Source: JBGQOG01 sp052113705 (GTDB lineage Bacteria > Pseudomonadota > Alphaproteobacteria > Rhodobacterales > Rhodobacteraceae). Taken from it: a DNA stretch of 64,000 bases. The notes under the pieces are model-generated. The model was not told where the DNA came from. It searched no databases and was given only the letters and a program-made list of their open reading frames with translations. The position numbers and the translations under genes were made by a program. Every line of letters begins with the position of its first letter. Position 1 is the stretch's first letter. Where the stretch lies: NCBI RefSeq assembly GCF_052113705.1, contig NZ_JBGQOG010000020.1:1-64000 (forward strand). Reading direction: 5' to 3'. This document shows positions 42,392 to 51,489 of the stretch, one piece after another.

Positions 42392-43537
42392 ATGGCCAAA
42401 GCGCGCAGCATTTTTGAAGATGTGACGGAAACCGCGAAACCTGCCCCCAAGGGCGGGATGATCGACACCCGCCCGCAAGGCGCGCGCCGCGCCATGCAGA
42501 TCTGGCTGGGGCTGATCTTTGCGCTGCTGGTGGCGATGATCGCCGTGGGCGGGCTGACGCGGCTGACCGATTCCGGCCTCTCGATCACCGAATGGAAGCC
42601 GGTCACCGGGGCGATCCCGCCGCTGAACCCTGCCGATTGGGAGGTTGAGTTCAGCAAATATCAGGCCAGCCCGCAGTTTCAGATTCTGAACCACGGGATG
42701 GAACTGGCGGAATTCAAAGCGATTTTCTGGTGGGAATGGGGGCATCGCCAGCTTGGCCGGGTGATCGGACTTGTCTGGGCCTTGGGCTTCGCGGGCTTTG
42801 CACTGGCGCGGAAATTGCCGGTTGGCTGGAGCCGCCGGTTGTGGATTCTGGGCGCGCTTGGCGGGCTGCAAGGCGCGATTGGCTGGTGGATGGTCTCCTC
42901 GGGGCTGACCGGACAGATGACCTCGGTCGCCTCTTACCGGCTGGCGGTGCATCTGGGCCTTGCCTTCATCATCCTCGGCACCATCACCTGGTATGTGCTG
43001 CAATTGGGCCGGCGTGAGGCGGATCTCCTGCAGGCGCGGCGCTCGGGCGAACCCCGGCTTTTCGGCATGGCCACCGGGCTGATGCATCTGGCTTTCCTGC
43101 AAATCCTGCTCGGCGCGCTGGTGGCGGGCATTGATGCGGGCCGCGCTTTCCCGACCTGGCCCGATATGAACGGGCAGTTCTTCCCGGCGGATGCCTTCTA
43201 TGTGCCGGGCCGCCCGCTCTGGGCCGCGTTCTTTGAAAACCCCGGGCTGGTGCAGTTCATCCACCGCATGGTGGGCTATGCGGTCTTTGCCTTCGGCATC
43301 GCCGCCTTCCTCAAGGCCCGCCGTTCGGCGCATCCCTTGACGCAACAGGCGTTTCTGGTGATGGCGGTGATGCTGGTGGCACAGGTCGCACTGGGCATCT
43401 TCACCGTGCTTCATGCCGCGCCCCTGCATCTTGGCCTGACTCATCAGCTGGGCGCCGTCGCCCTTTGGGTGCTGATCATCCGCGCGCGGTTCAACGCCCG
43501 CTACCCCCTCGTGCAATCCATCCGGAGGACCAAATGA
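42392..43537 (+). CDS. ctaA: Heme A synthase, type 2 (CtaA/COX15)
   Basis: 381 aa, eight membrane helices. It oxidises the heme O methyl group to formyl, making heme A for cytochrome oxidase. It has GGLTRLTDSGLSITEWKPVTGAIPPL, EFKAIFWWEWGHRQLGRVIG with heme-ligand histidines, GGLQGAIGWWMVSSGL and IHRMVGY, LTHQLGAVAL. The Cys pair of the Bacillus type is absent, fitting the alphaproteobacterial/mitochondrial class. The stop overlaps the carboxypeptidase start (ATGA). Confidence 0.95.
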   Translation: MAKARSIFEDVTETAKPAPKGGMIDTRPQGARRAMQIWLGLIFALLVAMIAVGGLTRLTDSGLSITEWKPVTGAIPPLNPADWEVEFSKYQASPQFQILNHGMELAEFKAIFWWEWGHRQLGRVIGLVWALGFAGFALARKLPVGWSRRLWILGALGGLQGAIGWWMVSSGLTGQMTSVASYRLAVHLGLAFIILGTITWYVLQLGRREADLLQARRSGEPRLFGMATGLMHLAFLQILLGALVAGIDAGRAFPTWPDMNGQFFPADAFYVPGRPLWAAFFENPGLVQFIHRMVGYAVFAFGIAAFLKARRSAHPLTQQAFLVMAVMLVAQVALGIFTVLHAAPLHLGLTHQLGAVALWVLIIRARFNARYPLVQSIRRTK

Positions 43538-45003
43538 CCGCGTTCAATCAGTTGATGGCATTTCAGCGCGAGACCGAAGCGCTGAGCCTGGTGGCCGAAC
43601 GTCTTGGCTGGGATCAGGAGGCGATGATGCCGCGCGGCGCCGCCGATCAGCGGGCCGAGGAGACCGCCGCGCTGGAGGGGGTGTTGCATGCCCGCCGCAC
43701 CGATCCCCGGATCGAGGATTGGCTGGCCCGCGCCGAGGCGACGGATGCCGCCGGGGGCCGTGCGCTCGATCTGATCGCGCGCAGCTACAACCGCAACGCC
43801 CGCATCCCGGCGCGTCTCGCTTCGGAACTGGCGCGGCTCACCAGCCTCTCTTATGGCATCTGGGCCGAGGCGCGGGCCAATGACAATCCGGCGGCCTTCC
43901 TGCCGACGCTGAACCAGATCGTGGCGCTGAAACGCGAATATGCCGAGGCCCTCTCCGAGGGCGACCTCTACGACGCGCTGCTTGAGGATTATGAGCCCGG
44001 CACGACGGGCGCCAGCCTGACGGCGATGTTTGGCCGCATGCGCCCGCGTCTGGTGGCGCTCCGCGAAGCGGTGCTCGGCGCCGCCTACCAACCCCCGAAA
44101 CTCGAAGGGGTCTTCCCCGAGAATGCGCAGCTGCGCATCTCCAAAGCCTGCGCCACGGCTTTCGGCTATGACTGGACGCGCGGCCGCCTTGATATGGCGG
44201 TGCATCCCTTCTCCTCAGGCTCCGGCGCGGATGTGCGCATCACCACCCGCGTGGTCGAAACCGACCCGTTCAACTGCTTCTACTCCACCATCCACGAGGT
44301 GGGCCATGCCTGCTACGAACAGGGGATCGATCCCATCCATGCGCTGACCCCGCTGGGGCGCGGCGTATCGATGGGGGTGCATGAAAGCCAAAGCCGGATC
44401 TATGAGAACCAGATGGGCCGCGGCAAGGCCTTCACCGGCTGGCTGCATGCGCGGATGTCGGATGCCTTCGGCCCGCTCTCCGTCCGTGATGCCGAGGCTT
44501 TCCATGGCACGGTGAACCGGGTGAATGCGGGCTATATCCGCACCGAAGCCGATGAGCTGCAATATAACCTGCATGTCATGCTGCGCTTTGATCTTGAGCG
44601 TGAGCTGATCGCCGGCCGCCTCGAAGTCGCCGATCTGGAAGAGGCCTGGAACGCCCGCTTCCTTGCCGATTTCGGCTTTGCGGTCGACCGTCCGGCGCAT
44701 GGCGTGCTGCAGGATGTGCATTGGGCGGCGGGCCTGTTCGGCTATTTCCCCACCTATACGCTCGGCAATGTCTATGCCGGCTGCCTCTGGCAAACCCTGC
44801 AAACGCAGGTCCCCGAACTCGACGCGCATCTGGCCCAGGGCGACGCCAGCCCCGCCACCCGCTGGCTGCGGCAAAACCTGCAACAGCACGGCGGCCTGCA
44901 CGCGCCCGCCAGCACGATCGAAAACGCCTGTGGCTTTGCCCCGCATGAAGGCCCGCTGCTCGACTATCTGGAAGAGAAGTTCCGCGGCATCTACCGCCTC
45001 TGA
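43534..45003 (+). CDS. Carboxypeptidase, M32 family
   Basis: 489 aa zinc carboxypeptidase from ATG 43534. HEVGHACYEQG at 254-264 is the HExxH catalytic motif, with the third ligand in HESQSRIYENQMGRG. Other M32 markers are LGWDQEAMMPRGAADQRAEE, HPFSSGSGADVRITTR, IRTEADELQYNLHVMLRFDLER and QDVHWAAGLFGYFPTYTLGNVYA. It is a cytosolic peptidase that removes C-terminal residues. Coupled to ctaA by ATGA. Confidence 0.95.
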   Translation: MTAFNQLMAFQRETEALSLVAERLGWDQEAMMPRGAADQRAEETAALEGVLHARRTDPRIEDWLARAEATDAAGGRALDLIARSYNRNARIPARLASELARLTSLSYGIWAEARANDNPAAFLPTLNQIVALKREYAEALSEGDLYDALLEDYEPGTTGASLTAMFGRMRPRLVALREAVLGAAYQPPKLEGVFPENAQLRISKACATAFGYDWTRGRLDMAVHPFSSGSGADVRITTRVVETDPFNCFYSTIHEVGHACYEQGIDPIHALTPLGRGVSMGVHESQSRIYENQMGRGKAFTGWLHARMSDAFGPLSVRDAEAFHGTVNRVNAGYIRTEADELQYNLHVMLRFDLERELIAGRLEVADLEEAWNARFLADFGFAVDRPAHGVLQDVHWAAGLFGYFPTYTLGNVYAGCLWQTLQTQVPELDAHLAQGDASPATRWLRQNLQQHGGLHAPASTIENACGFAPHEGPLLDYLEEKFRGIYRL

Positions 45004-45008
45004 TCGCT

Positions 45009-45065
45009 TTCTTCTTGGCGAAAATACCTCGGGGGAGGCCGCAGGCCGGGGGCAGCGCCCCCCCT
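45009..45065. repeat. Dispersed 3'-end repeat, copy 8 (reverse orientation)
   Basis: TTTCTTCTTGGCGAAAATACC is the reverse of the GGTATTTTCGCCAAGAAGAA signature, followed by GGCCGCAGGCCGGGGGCAGC and GCCCCCC arms. It lies between the convergent M32 peptidase and second P450 genes, six bases after the peptidase stop. Confidence 0.75.
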
Positions 45066-46531
45066 TACTCCGCCGTAACAGGCGCCCCCGAGCTTCCTTC
45101 CCGCGCGCTGACCCGCAGCCAGATCCCGTCGCGCCCGCGCACCGTCAGATGCGCTTCGGGCACCGGCACCCTGTCCGCCAGTGCCGCGAAGCGAAATTCC
45201 CGCGCGAGCATGGCCAGCAGGAGCGGCCCCTCCACCATGGCAAATCCCGCCCCCGGACAGACACGGCTGCCCGCCGAAAACGGAATATAGGCCCGCCGCA
45301 GCCCCTCTCGGCCATTCTCGGTCTCAAACCGTGCGGGGTCGAACGCGTCCGGATTGTCCCAGATCCGCTCATGCCGGTGCAGATGCCAGGGCGAAAGCAC
45401 CACCTGCGCGCCGGGGGCAACCTCGCGGGTCCGAAAGGTCTCGGGACAGCGCGTCTCGCGCACCATCATCGGCACCGGCGGATAGAGCCGCATCGCCTCG
45501 CGGAACACCGCGCGCGCGGTTTTCAACTGCCCCAGAGCCGCGAAATCCTGATGGTGGCTCAGGACGCTGTCCGCCTCCGCCGCCAGCCGGTCCTGCCAGT
45601 CGGGATGGGTGGCGAGCAGATAGAGCGCCCAGGCGAGGGCCGAGGCAGAGGTCTCATGCCCGGCCAGAAAGAAGATCGCCACCTGATCGACCATCTCGTC
45701 GGTGTCGAACCGCGCCCCGGTCAAGGGATCGGCGGTGGTCATGATCTTGGTCGCCAGATCCCCGGGCGCGGTGCCCGCGGTGATTTCCTGCATCCGCGCC
45801 GCCGTCAGCCGGGTGATCAGCGCCCGGATTTGCCGCGCCGTGCGCTTGGTCGCGCGTGAATGGAAACGCGGAAACCAGCGCGGCAGCGGCAAAAGCGCCC
45901 CGAGGTTGAGGATTGGCATCGCCTGCTGATGCGCGCGAAAGGCGCTGAATACCGCCGAAGCCGTGGCATGTTCGATGGGGATCGAGAACAGGGTCCGAAA
46001 AATCACATCCGCCGCCGCGTGGCTGGTTTCCGGCTCAATATCAATCGGTTCCGGGCCAATGTTCGCGCGCATGCGTTCCACGGCAGCCCGTCCCGCCGCC
46101 CAGATCGCCGGATAGATCTCGCGCAGGCGGCCGCCTTCAAAGGCAGGGTCGATGATGCGCCGCTGCCGCTCCCATTCGGCGCCATTGGTCACAAAGACCG
46201 AGCGGCCGAGAAGCGGCTTCAGCCCTTCGCGCACGCGGTCGGATTTCGGGAAATCCTGCGGGCGGCCCTTCAGCACCAGATCCACCAGATCGGGGTCATT
46301 GCAGAGATAGCTGCGGAAGAACGGCGTGCGGAACTCGGCCATCCAGGCGCGGTAGAGGCGGGCAGGTTGCGCCGAGAGGATGTCACGGCGAAACAGGCGC
46401 AGATAGCGCCAGAGGCTGACCTTGTCGGGCCGCGCCGCGGGTTTTGGCGGAAGTCGGGCCGGATCTTGGCGCGGATTCCGGGTCGGGTTCTGGGCCGGAT
46501 TCTGGGCCGGCAGATGCGGGCAGCCGCTCAT
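45065..46531 (-). CDS. Cytochrome P450 (second)
   Basis: 488 aa. The heme motif is FSAGSRVCPGAGFAMVEG, the I-helix IFFLAGHETSASALAWALYLLATHPDW, the K-helix ExxR in AVFREAMRLYPPVPMMVRE, and the PERF-like DPARF is present. This architecture (eukaryote-like, CYP102/CYP110 or fatty-acid-type) differs from the soluble P450 at 25480-26658. An NPxxNP-rich N terminus (PAQNPAQNPTRNPRQDPAR) precedes it. Its start overlaps the stop of the hydrolase-like gene upstream (ATGA), so they probably work on the same lipid or metabolite. Confidence 0.9.
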   Translation of the reverse strand: MSGCPHLPAQNPAQNPTRNPRQDPARLPPKPAARPDKVSLWRYLRLFRRDILSAQPARLYRAWMAEFRTPFFRSYLCNDPDLVDLVLKGRPQDFPKSDRVREGLKPLLGRSVFVTNGAEWERQRRIIDPAFEGGRLREIYPAIWAAGRAAVERMRANIGPEPIDIEPETSHAAADVIFRTLFSIPIEHATASAVFSAFRAHQQAMPILNLGALLPLPRWFPRFHSRATKRTARQIRALITRLTAARMQEITAGTAPGDLATKIMTTADPLTGARFDTDEMVDQVAIFFLAGHETSASALAWALYLLATHPDWQDRLAAEADSVLSHHQDFAALGQLKTARAVFREAMRLYPPVPMMVRETRCPETFRTREVAPGAQVVLSPWHLHRHERIWDNPDAFDPARFETENGREGLRRAYIPFSAGSRVCPGAGFAMVEGPLLLAMLAREFRFAALADRVPVPEAHLTVRGRDGIWLRVSAREGSSGAPVTAE

Positions 46532-47847
46532 AGCGCATAATCCGTGTATCGGTTCTCGGCCCGCTCGATCCGGCTTTTGGAGGCGGGGCGTCCGGCATAG
46601 CGCGCAGCAAGCGTCTCTGGCCCGGCGGTGATCTGGAAATAATCGTAATCCGCCGGGCGGTCAAAGGCACAAAGATATTGAAAATGCAGCCGGAAAAACC
46701 GCCAGCGCAGCTCGGCCCAGCGTTCCGGGCTCAGCGATTGCGTAAAGGCGGCCGAGATCACCAGCGGCCAGCGTTTGTCCGAGGGGGCCACGCCGGTGAC
46801 CGCCACCGGATCGCAGAGCGCAAAGGCGCAGCCATCGCCCGGCGCGGTGACATCGACCCAGGCGATGCGGTCCTGCGCCGCGAGATGGCGCAGATCGGCG
46901 CGCAGCCGCTGCGCCTTGGGCAGAAACGAGACCATCGGCACCACCTGACCAAGGCTCAGAAATCCCAGGGTCGCGCCCGCGGGCACTCGGTCCGCGCGCA
47001 AGAGATCGGCCAGAATCGAGACGCCGAGATGCGCCCCCGACGAATGGCCCACCACCAGCACCTCGTCCCAATCCTCGGTCAGGGCATGGGCGATGGCATC
47101 GGCAAATTCCGCCATCCGCGCCTCCAGCGCCGGGGGATTGGCCCCGCCTGCCTGCGCCGAATAGGCGTAGTCATGCATGAGGTAATAGGCATAGAGCCGG
47201 TGGTCCCAGCGGCGGAACCGCTCCAGCACCAGTGCCAGCACCGCGAGCGCGAGGACCAGCCCCAGCAGCCCGGCGCCCGGAAAATCGGGCAAAGCCCAAA
47301 GCGCCAGTGCCGCCACGCCCCAGCCAAGGCCCGCCCCGAGAACCGCTTGCAGGATCAATAGTACGATCGGGTAGAGCGCTGCAATCATCGGCCCCTTGCG
47401 CAGCCGCATCAGCCGGAAGAGCGCGCCCGAGCCGATATAGGCCCAGGCGGTGCGCAGAAGTTGCGCATAGGTCGCCGGGATCGACTGGCCCATCGAGCCG
47501 CGCACGATATCGGACCAGAGCAGCACCTCGACATCCGCCGAGCAGCTGGCCCCCCCGATCGTCGCCGCGACATGCCAGCCGTAGCGGCCCGCCCGCGTCG
47601 CCTTGGGGCTGAGCGTGATCTCATAGCCCGAGATCTTCGCCTGCGCCGCGCTTTCACTGCGGTAGAGCTCGCGGTAGCGGCGCGGGGGGATCGGGTCATA
47701 GCCCGGGATGTAGAACACCCGCCGTCGGCGCACGGTCTGTTCCGCAACGCCCGGGGCCGCACCGGCCTCAGCGCGGCTGCCCTTGCGCGGTTCAGCTCCG
47801 GCGGGCTGCAACGCGGCCGGGCTGGCTATGGATGCGGGATCGGACAT
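46528..47847 (-). CDS. Alpha/beta hydrolase-like membrane protein coupled to P450
   Basis: 439 aa. The N terminus reads RRRRVFYIPGYDPIPPRRYRELY, then a membrane pair about residues 153-208 (MIAALYPIVLLILQAVLGAGLGWGVAALALWALP and LLGLVLALAVLALVLERF). The C-terminal half has a nucleophile elbow VLVVGHSSGAHLGVSILADLL with serine, and downstream aspartates and histidines, suggesting a membrane-anchored lipase or esterase. Not assignable to a named family with certainty. The shared start/stop with the P450 argues for joint function. Confidence 0.75.
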   Translation of the reverse strand: MSDPASIASPAALQPAGAEPRKGSRAEAGAAPGVAEQTVRRRRVFYIPGYDPIPPRRYRELYRSESAAQAKISGYEITLSPKATRAGRYGWHVAATIGGASCSADVEVLLWSDIVRGSMGQSIPATYAQLLRTAWAYIGSGALFRLMRLRKGPMIAALYPIVLLILQAVLGAGLGWGVAALALWALPDFPGAGLLGLVLALAVLALVLERFRRWDHRLYAYYLMHDYAYSAQAGGANPPALEARMAEFADAIAHALTEDWDEVLVVGHSSGAHLGVSILADLLRADRVPAGATLGFLSLGQVVPMVSFLPKAQRLRADLRHLAAQDRIAWVDVTAPGDGCAFALCDPVAVTGVAPSDKRWPLVISAAFTQSLSPERWAELRWRFFRLHFQYLCAFDRPADYDYFQITAGPETLAARYAGRPASKSRIERAENRYTDYAL

Positions 47848-48005
47848 TGCGCCTCATCGGTTTTGCGCAGGCTAGCGCCGAAATCAGGCAAAAGTAAGGG
47901 CTTGCAGGCGGGGAGAACTGGGTGCCGTCGGGGGGCTGCCCTTCCGCCCTCAACCCTCATATCCGGGCCCTCTGATGTCGGCCCTCTGGCGTCGGGGCGC
48001 AGCCC

Positions 48006-48695
48006 TCAATCCTCCGCAGCGCTCCAGCGGGCCTCATTCTTGCGGATGGCGGCGATGCGCGCCCCGGTCTCGGGATGCGACATCAGCCAGGCGGGCACCG
48101 ATCCCGTGCCGCCGGTCAGCGCGGGCAGCTTTTCAAACAGCCGGACCTGCGGCGCAGTGCCAAAGCCCGCCTTGATCATCAGCGCCGTGGCAAATTCATC
48201 TGCCTCGAACTCGTCCCGCCGCGACAGCCGGGCGGCCAGCGCCGAGGTCAGCACCTGCGCCAGCCAGACGCCGATGCCCGGCAGGATCCGCCCCAGAATA
48301 CCGCTGAGGATCACCCGCAGCGCGTTCTGGCCGTTGAAATCAATCATCCGCCGCCGGGAATGGCCGAGGCTGACATGGCCCAGCTCATGCGCGATCACGC
48401 TGGCCAGCTCATCGGCGCTCACCTCACCTGCCTTGAACGCATTGAGAAATCCGCGGGTCAGGAACACCCGGCCATCGGGGGCGGCCAGACCGTTGATCGG
48501 GGCGACCTCATAGACGAAGACCGGCAGCCGGTTGTGACCGAGGGCCAGAGCCAGCTGCAGCAGCATGGGGGTGAGGGCGGGATCATTGAGCGGGGTCGAG
48601 CGTTCATCCAGCTCGCGCGCCAGACGGCGGGCCGAGAAATGCCAGACCACAAAGCCATAGCCGATGATCAGAAGGAAGGGGAGAAAGCGCAGCAT
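48006..48695 (-). CDS. M48-family zinc metalloprotease
   Basis: 229 aa. The N-terminal segment (residues 3-19) is a membrane anchor or signal (FLPFLLIIGYGFVVWHF). HELGH at 103-107 and the downstream RRDEFEADEFA, with the third zinc ligand glutamate, define the M48 catalytic site. LPVFVYEVAPINGLAAPDGRVFLTRGFLNAF is the usual upstream strand. It is probably a periplasm-facing or membrane-bound quality-control protease such as LoiP/BepA types, without the TPR domain. Confidence 0.85.
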   Translation of the reverse strand: MLRFLPFLLIIGYGFVVWHFSARRLARELDERSTPLNDPALTPMLLQLALALGHNRLPVFVYEVAPINGLAAPDGRVFLTRGFLNAFKAGEVSADELASVIAHELGHVSLGHSRRRMIDFNGQNALRVILSGILGRILPGIGVWLAQVLTSALAARLSRRDEFEADEFATALMIKAGFGTAPQVRLFEKLPALTGGTGSVPAWLMSHPETGARIAAIRKNEARWSAAED

Positions 48696-48750
48696 CCCCC
48701 GAGTATGATGCTGTGGCCGCCGGGGTCAAGCGCCCAAGGGGTCGCAGGGG

Positions 48751-49413
48751 TCAGGCCCCATCCTGTGCGCCGCCGGGCAGGGGGCTGTCGAAGGCCGCGG
48801 GGTCCTCTGCCGGGCTTGCCGTCTCACGCTCGGCATGGGTTGTGGCACGGCGCCAGATCCAGCGGCCCAAAGCCAGCGCGGCGGCGAGTGCCGCCAGCAG
48901 GCCAAGGGTGGAGGAGGCGAGTTCGGTGGCGGCCTCAAGGTTGCTGCCAAAGGTGATGCCAAGGCCCGTGTAGAGGCTGACCCAGACCACCTCACCGGCG
49001 ATCCCCGCCGCGAGGAAGGGGGTCAGCGCAAAGCCGGTGGCACCCGCCACCAGATTGACCCAGGGGCCGAGCGGTGAAAACAGCCAGCGCGACAAGAACA
49101 CCGCCAGCACTCCGCGCTCTTCCAGCTCGCGCTGTGCCCGGCTGACCAGCCGCCCGCGGGCCGACCCCGGCGCGGGCAAGAGCCGCCGCAGCAAACGCCC
49201 GCCCCAAAAGCCCACCTGATCGCCCGCGAGCGCCCCCGCCAGGGCCGCGCCGCCGGTGGTGACCAGATCGAGATCGCCGGTGCCGATAAAGGCGCCCGCC
49301 GCCAGCATCACCATCGAGGCGGGCACCGGCACCATCATGCAGGACAAGAGCGTGGTCAGCCCGACCAGCCAGGGCCCCCAGACGGGCAAAAGCTGCAGGA
49401 GAATCTCAGTCAT
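48751..49413 (-). CDS. DedA-family membrane protein
   Basis: 220 aa, about five membrane segments. PVPASMVMLAAGAFIGTGDLDLVTTGGAALAGALAGDQVGFWGGRLLRR and the FLSRWLFSPLGPWVNLVAGATG motif, with its conserved arginine, match the DedA/SNARE-associated domain. DedA proteins are lipid scramblases or undecaprenyl-phosphate flippases in several bacteria. The hydrophilic C-terminal tail of about 30 residues is variable. It overlaps the 3' end of the next upstream gene by 8 bp. Confidence 0.85.
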   Translation of the reverse strand: MTEILLQLLPVWGPWLVGLTTLLSCMMVPVPASMVMLAAGAFIGTGDLDLVTTGGAALAGALAGDQVGFWGGRLLRRLLPAPGSARGRLVSRAQRELEERGVLAVFLSRWLFSPLGPWVNLVAGATGFALTPFLAAGIAGEVVWVSLYTGLGITFGSNLEAATELASSTLGLLAALAAALALGRWIWRRATTHAERETASPAEDPAAFDSPLPGGAQDGA

Positions 49414-49738
49414 GGGTGGTCAGCACCGGATCGAGTTCCGAGATCAGCTCGGCCAGCGGGATGCCGCGCGCCCGCGCAATTGCCGCGAGCGGTTTGCGGT
49501 AGTCCTCGGGCCGCAGATCAAGGGCGGCCCCGACATCGGGCTTTTTCAACCGCCAGCTTTTGGCGATATAGCCGACGGTCATCCAGCCCTCCGGCGCCTG
49601 CGCGTGATGCGCGGGGTTCGCCCAATAGACCACGCGGCCAATCACCCGCACGCCATAGAACCCCGCCAGAACCACGGCGATGACAAAGGCGATGGTGGCG
49701 ATGGGCTGGCGTTTCCAGATGGTCTTCAGGCGGGTCAT
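49406..49738 (-). CDS. Small single-helix membrane protein of unknown function
   Basis: 110 aa from ATG 49738 (GGAAAGCCGAG upstream). One membrane helix at about 14-36 (IATIAFVIAVVLAGFYGVRVIG) is followed by a soluble part: WMTVGYIAKSWRLKKPDVGAALDLRPEDYRKPLAAIARARGIPLAELISEL, which looks like a DNA/RNA-binding or helix-turn-helix-like fold. The longer open frame to 49936 translates a low-complexity tract. It is coupled to the DedA gene. Confidence 0.6.
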   Translation of the reverse strand: MTRLKTIWKRQPIATIAFVIAVVLAGFYGVRVIGRVVYWANPAHHAQAPEGWMTVGYIAKSWRLKKPDVGAALDLRPEDYRKPLAAIARARGIPLAELISELDPVLTTHD

Positions 49739-50055
49739 TCTCGGCTTTCCGTCGGGGTGTTCGGGGCAGATGCAGCGGGGCAGAGCGGGCGGGGCAGGGG
49801 GTGGTTGCTGCGGGGCGTATCGGTGTCGGGCGTTTTTGTTCGGGCGTTTGGGTTTGGTGGGGTCGGTTCGGTTCGGGACGCTGGGCGGGCAGGGACGGCG
49901 GGTGTTCAGGGGCGGGCAGGGTTGAGAGGCGGGCAAAGGTCAGGTTTGGTCAGACAGGCGGGTGGTCAGACAGGCGTATGGTGAGCCACGGGCGTTCAGT
50001 TCTCGGCATTCTTCCGGGCGGGACTTTGGCCGGGCCCGCCTTCGCAGTTTTGCGG
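49739..50055. other. G-rich low-complexity intergenic stretch
   Basis: No gene is visible in 317 bp. The plus strand is strongly G/T-biased, with many GGG to GGGGG runs from 49745 to 49935 and a nearly exact repeat GGTCAGACAGGCG at 49957-49969 and 49966-49980 surroundings. It has potential for G-quadruplex or unusual DNA structure. Confidence 0.5.
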
Positions 50056-51237
50056 TCACCCCAGAGCCTTCATCGCCGCCGTGATCCCTTCCAACGTCAG
50101 AGGGTACATGTTTCCGCCGAAAATATCGCGGATGGCTGCAATCGTCGGTGTGCTGGGCCAATAGCGCTCGGGCACCGGGTTCAGCCAGACATGGTGCCGC
50201 CATGTCTCGCAACTGCGCTGCAGCCAGAGCGCGCCGGGTTCCGGGTTCCAATGTTCATTGGCCCCGCCCGCATGGGTCAGCTCATAGGGGCTCATCGAGG
50301 CATCGCCGACAAAGAGGCATTTCCAGTCAGGCCCGAAGCGGTGCATCAGGTCCATCGTCGCGATCTTTTCATCCCAGCGGCGGCGGTTGTCGCGCCAGAC
50401 CCCCTCATAAAGGCAGTTGTGGAAGTAGTAATGCTCCAGATGCTTGAACTCGGCGCGGGCGGCCGAGAACAGTTCCTCCACCGTCTTGACATGCGCATCC
50501 ATCGAGCCGCCGATGTCGAGGAAGAGGACCAGCTTCACCGCATTGTGCCGCTCCGGGCGCATCACCACATCAATATGCCCGGCCTCGGCGCTGGCGCGGA
50601 TGGTGGCGGGCAGGTCCAGCTCTTCCTCGGCCCCCTTGCGCGCCCAGTTCCGCAGCCGTTTCAGCGCGACCTTGATGTTGCGGGTGCCCAGCTCGACAGT
50701 ATCGTCGAAATCGCGGAATTCGCGCTTGTCCCAGACCTTGACCGCGCGCTGATGGCGGGATTTGTCCTGACCGATCCGCACGCCTTCGGGGTTGTAGCCA
50801 TAGGCACCAAAGGGCGAGGTGCCCGCCGTGCCCACCCATTTGTTGCCACCCTGATGCCGCCCGTCCTGCTCGGCCAGCCGCTGACTCAGGGTCTCCATCA
50901 GCTTGTCAAAACCGCCCAGGGCCTCGATCTCGGCGCGCTCCTCCGGGCTGAGGGTCTTTTCGGCCAGTTTCTCCAGCCAGGAGGCGGGCAGATCAATCGC
51001 CTCCAGCACTGCTTCGGCGGGAATGGCGTCGAGGCCGGAAAAGCTGGCGGCAAAGGCGCGGTCGAAGCGGTCGAGGTGGCGCTCATCCTTCACCATCGAC
51101 AGCCGCGCGAAATAGTAAAACGCGTCAATGTCATAGGTGCAGAGACCGGCGCGCAGCCCTTCGAGAAAGCCGAGATATTCGCGCAGCGAGACCGGAACCC
51201 CCTCGCGCCGCAGCATCTGGAAAAAGGGCAGGAACAT
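50056..51237 (-). CDS. VWA-domain protein, CoxE-like
   Basis: 393 aa. The N-terminal half is helical (CoxE/DUF58-like: FFQMLRREGVPVSLREYLGFLEGLRAG); the C-terminal VWA domain has the metal-adhesion motif DIGGSM at 241-246 (VKLVLFLDIGGSMDAHVKTVEELF), then FGPDWKCLFVGDASMSPYEL. CoxE-like proteins work with MoxR AAA+ ATPases to activate metalloenzymes, but no MoxR gene is adjacent. Role inferred from family only. Confidence 0.85.
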   Translation of the reverse strand: MFLPFFQMLRREGVPVSLREYLGFLEGLRAGLCTYDIDAFYYFARLSMVKDERHLDRFDRAFAASFSGLDAIPAEAVLEAIDLPASWLEKLAEKTLSPEERAEIEALGGFDKLMETLSQRLAEQDGRHQGGNKWVGTAGTSPFGAYGYNPEGVRIGQDKSRHQRAVKVWDKREFRDFDDTVELGTRNIKVALKRLRNWARKGAEEELDLPATIRASAEAGHIDVVMRPERHNAVKLVLFLDIGGSMDAHVKTVEELFSAARAEFKHLEHYYFHNCLYEGVWRDNRRRWDEKIATMDLMHRFGPDWKCLFVGDASMSPYELTHAGGANEHWNPEPGALWLQRSCETWRHHVWLNPVPERYWPSTPTIAAIRDIFGGNMYPLTLEGITAAMKALG

Positions 51238-51254
51238 CGCCGCCCCCCCCTGGC

Positions 51255-51419
51255 TCAGACCATACGGTCGATGACGAGGGTGATGATGAGGCCGACCAGA
51301 CCCAGGGCGATGGCATGCACCACCGCATATTGCGTGCGGTCAAAACCATTGCCGCCGCGCGTTGCCGCGCGGCGATAGCCCAGAAGGGCACCGAAGATGA
51401 GAGCAGCGATAACGATCAT
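51255..51419 (-). CDS. Very small two-helix membrane protein
   Basis: 54 aa, missed if only long frames are kept. Starts at ATG 51419 after GGAGGCCCC. Helix 1 (IVIAALIFGALLGYRRA) and helix 2 (VVHAIALGLVGLIITLVID) are separated by a short basic loop (ATRGGNGFDRTQ). It lies between the DUF2927 lipoprotein gene and the VWA gene in one direction. Function unknown. Confidence 0.7.
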   Translation of the reverse strand: MIVIAALIFGALLGYRRAATRGGNGFDRTQYAVVHAIALGLVGLIITLVIDRMV

Positions 51420-51489
51420 GGGGCCTCCGGGGCGCGCTAGGGGCAGGGGACGCGCCCTGCTCAGAACGCGCCCGTCGGGATGGCGGGCC

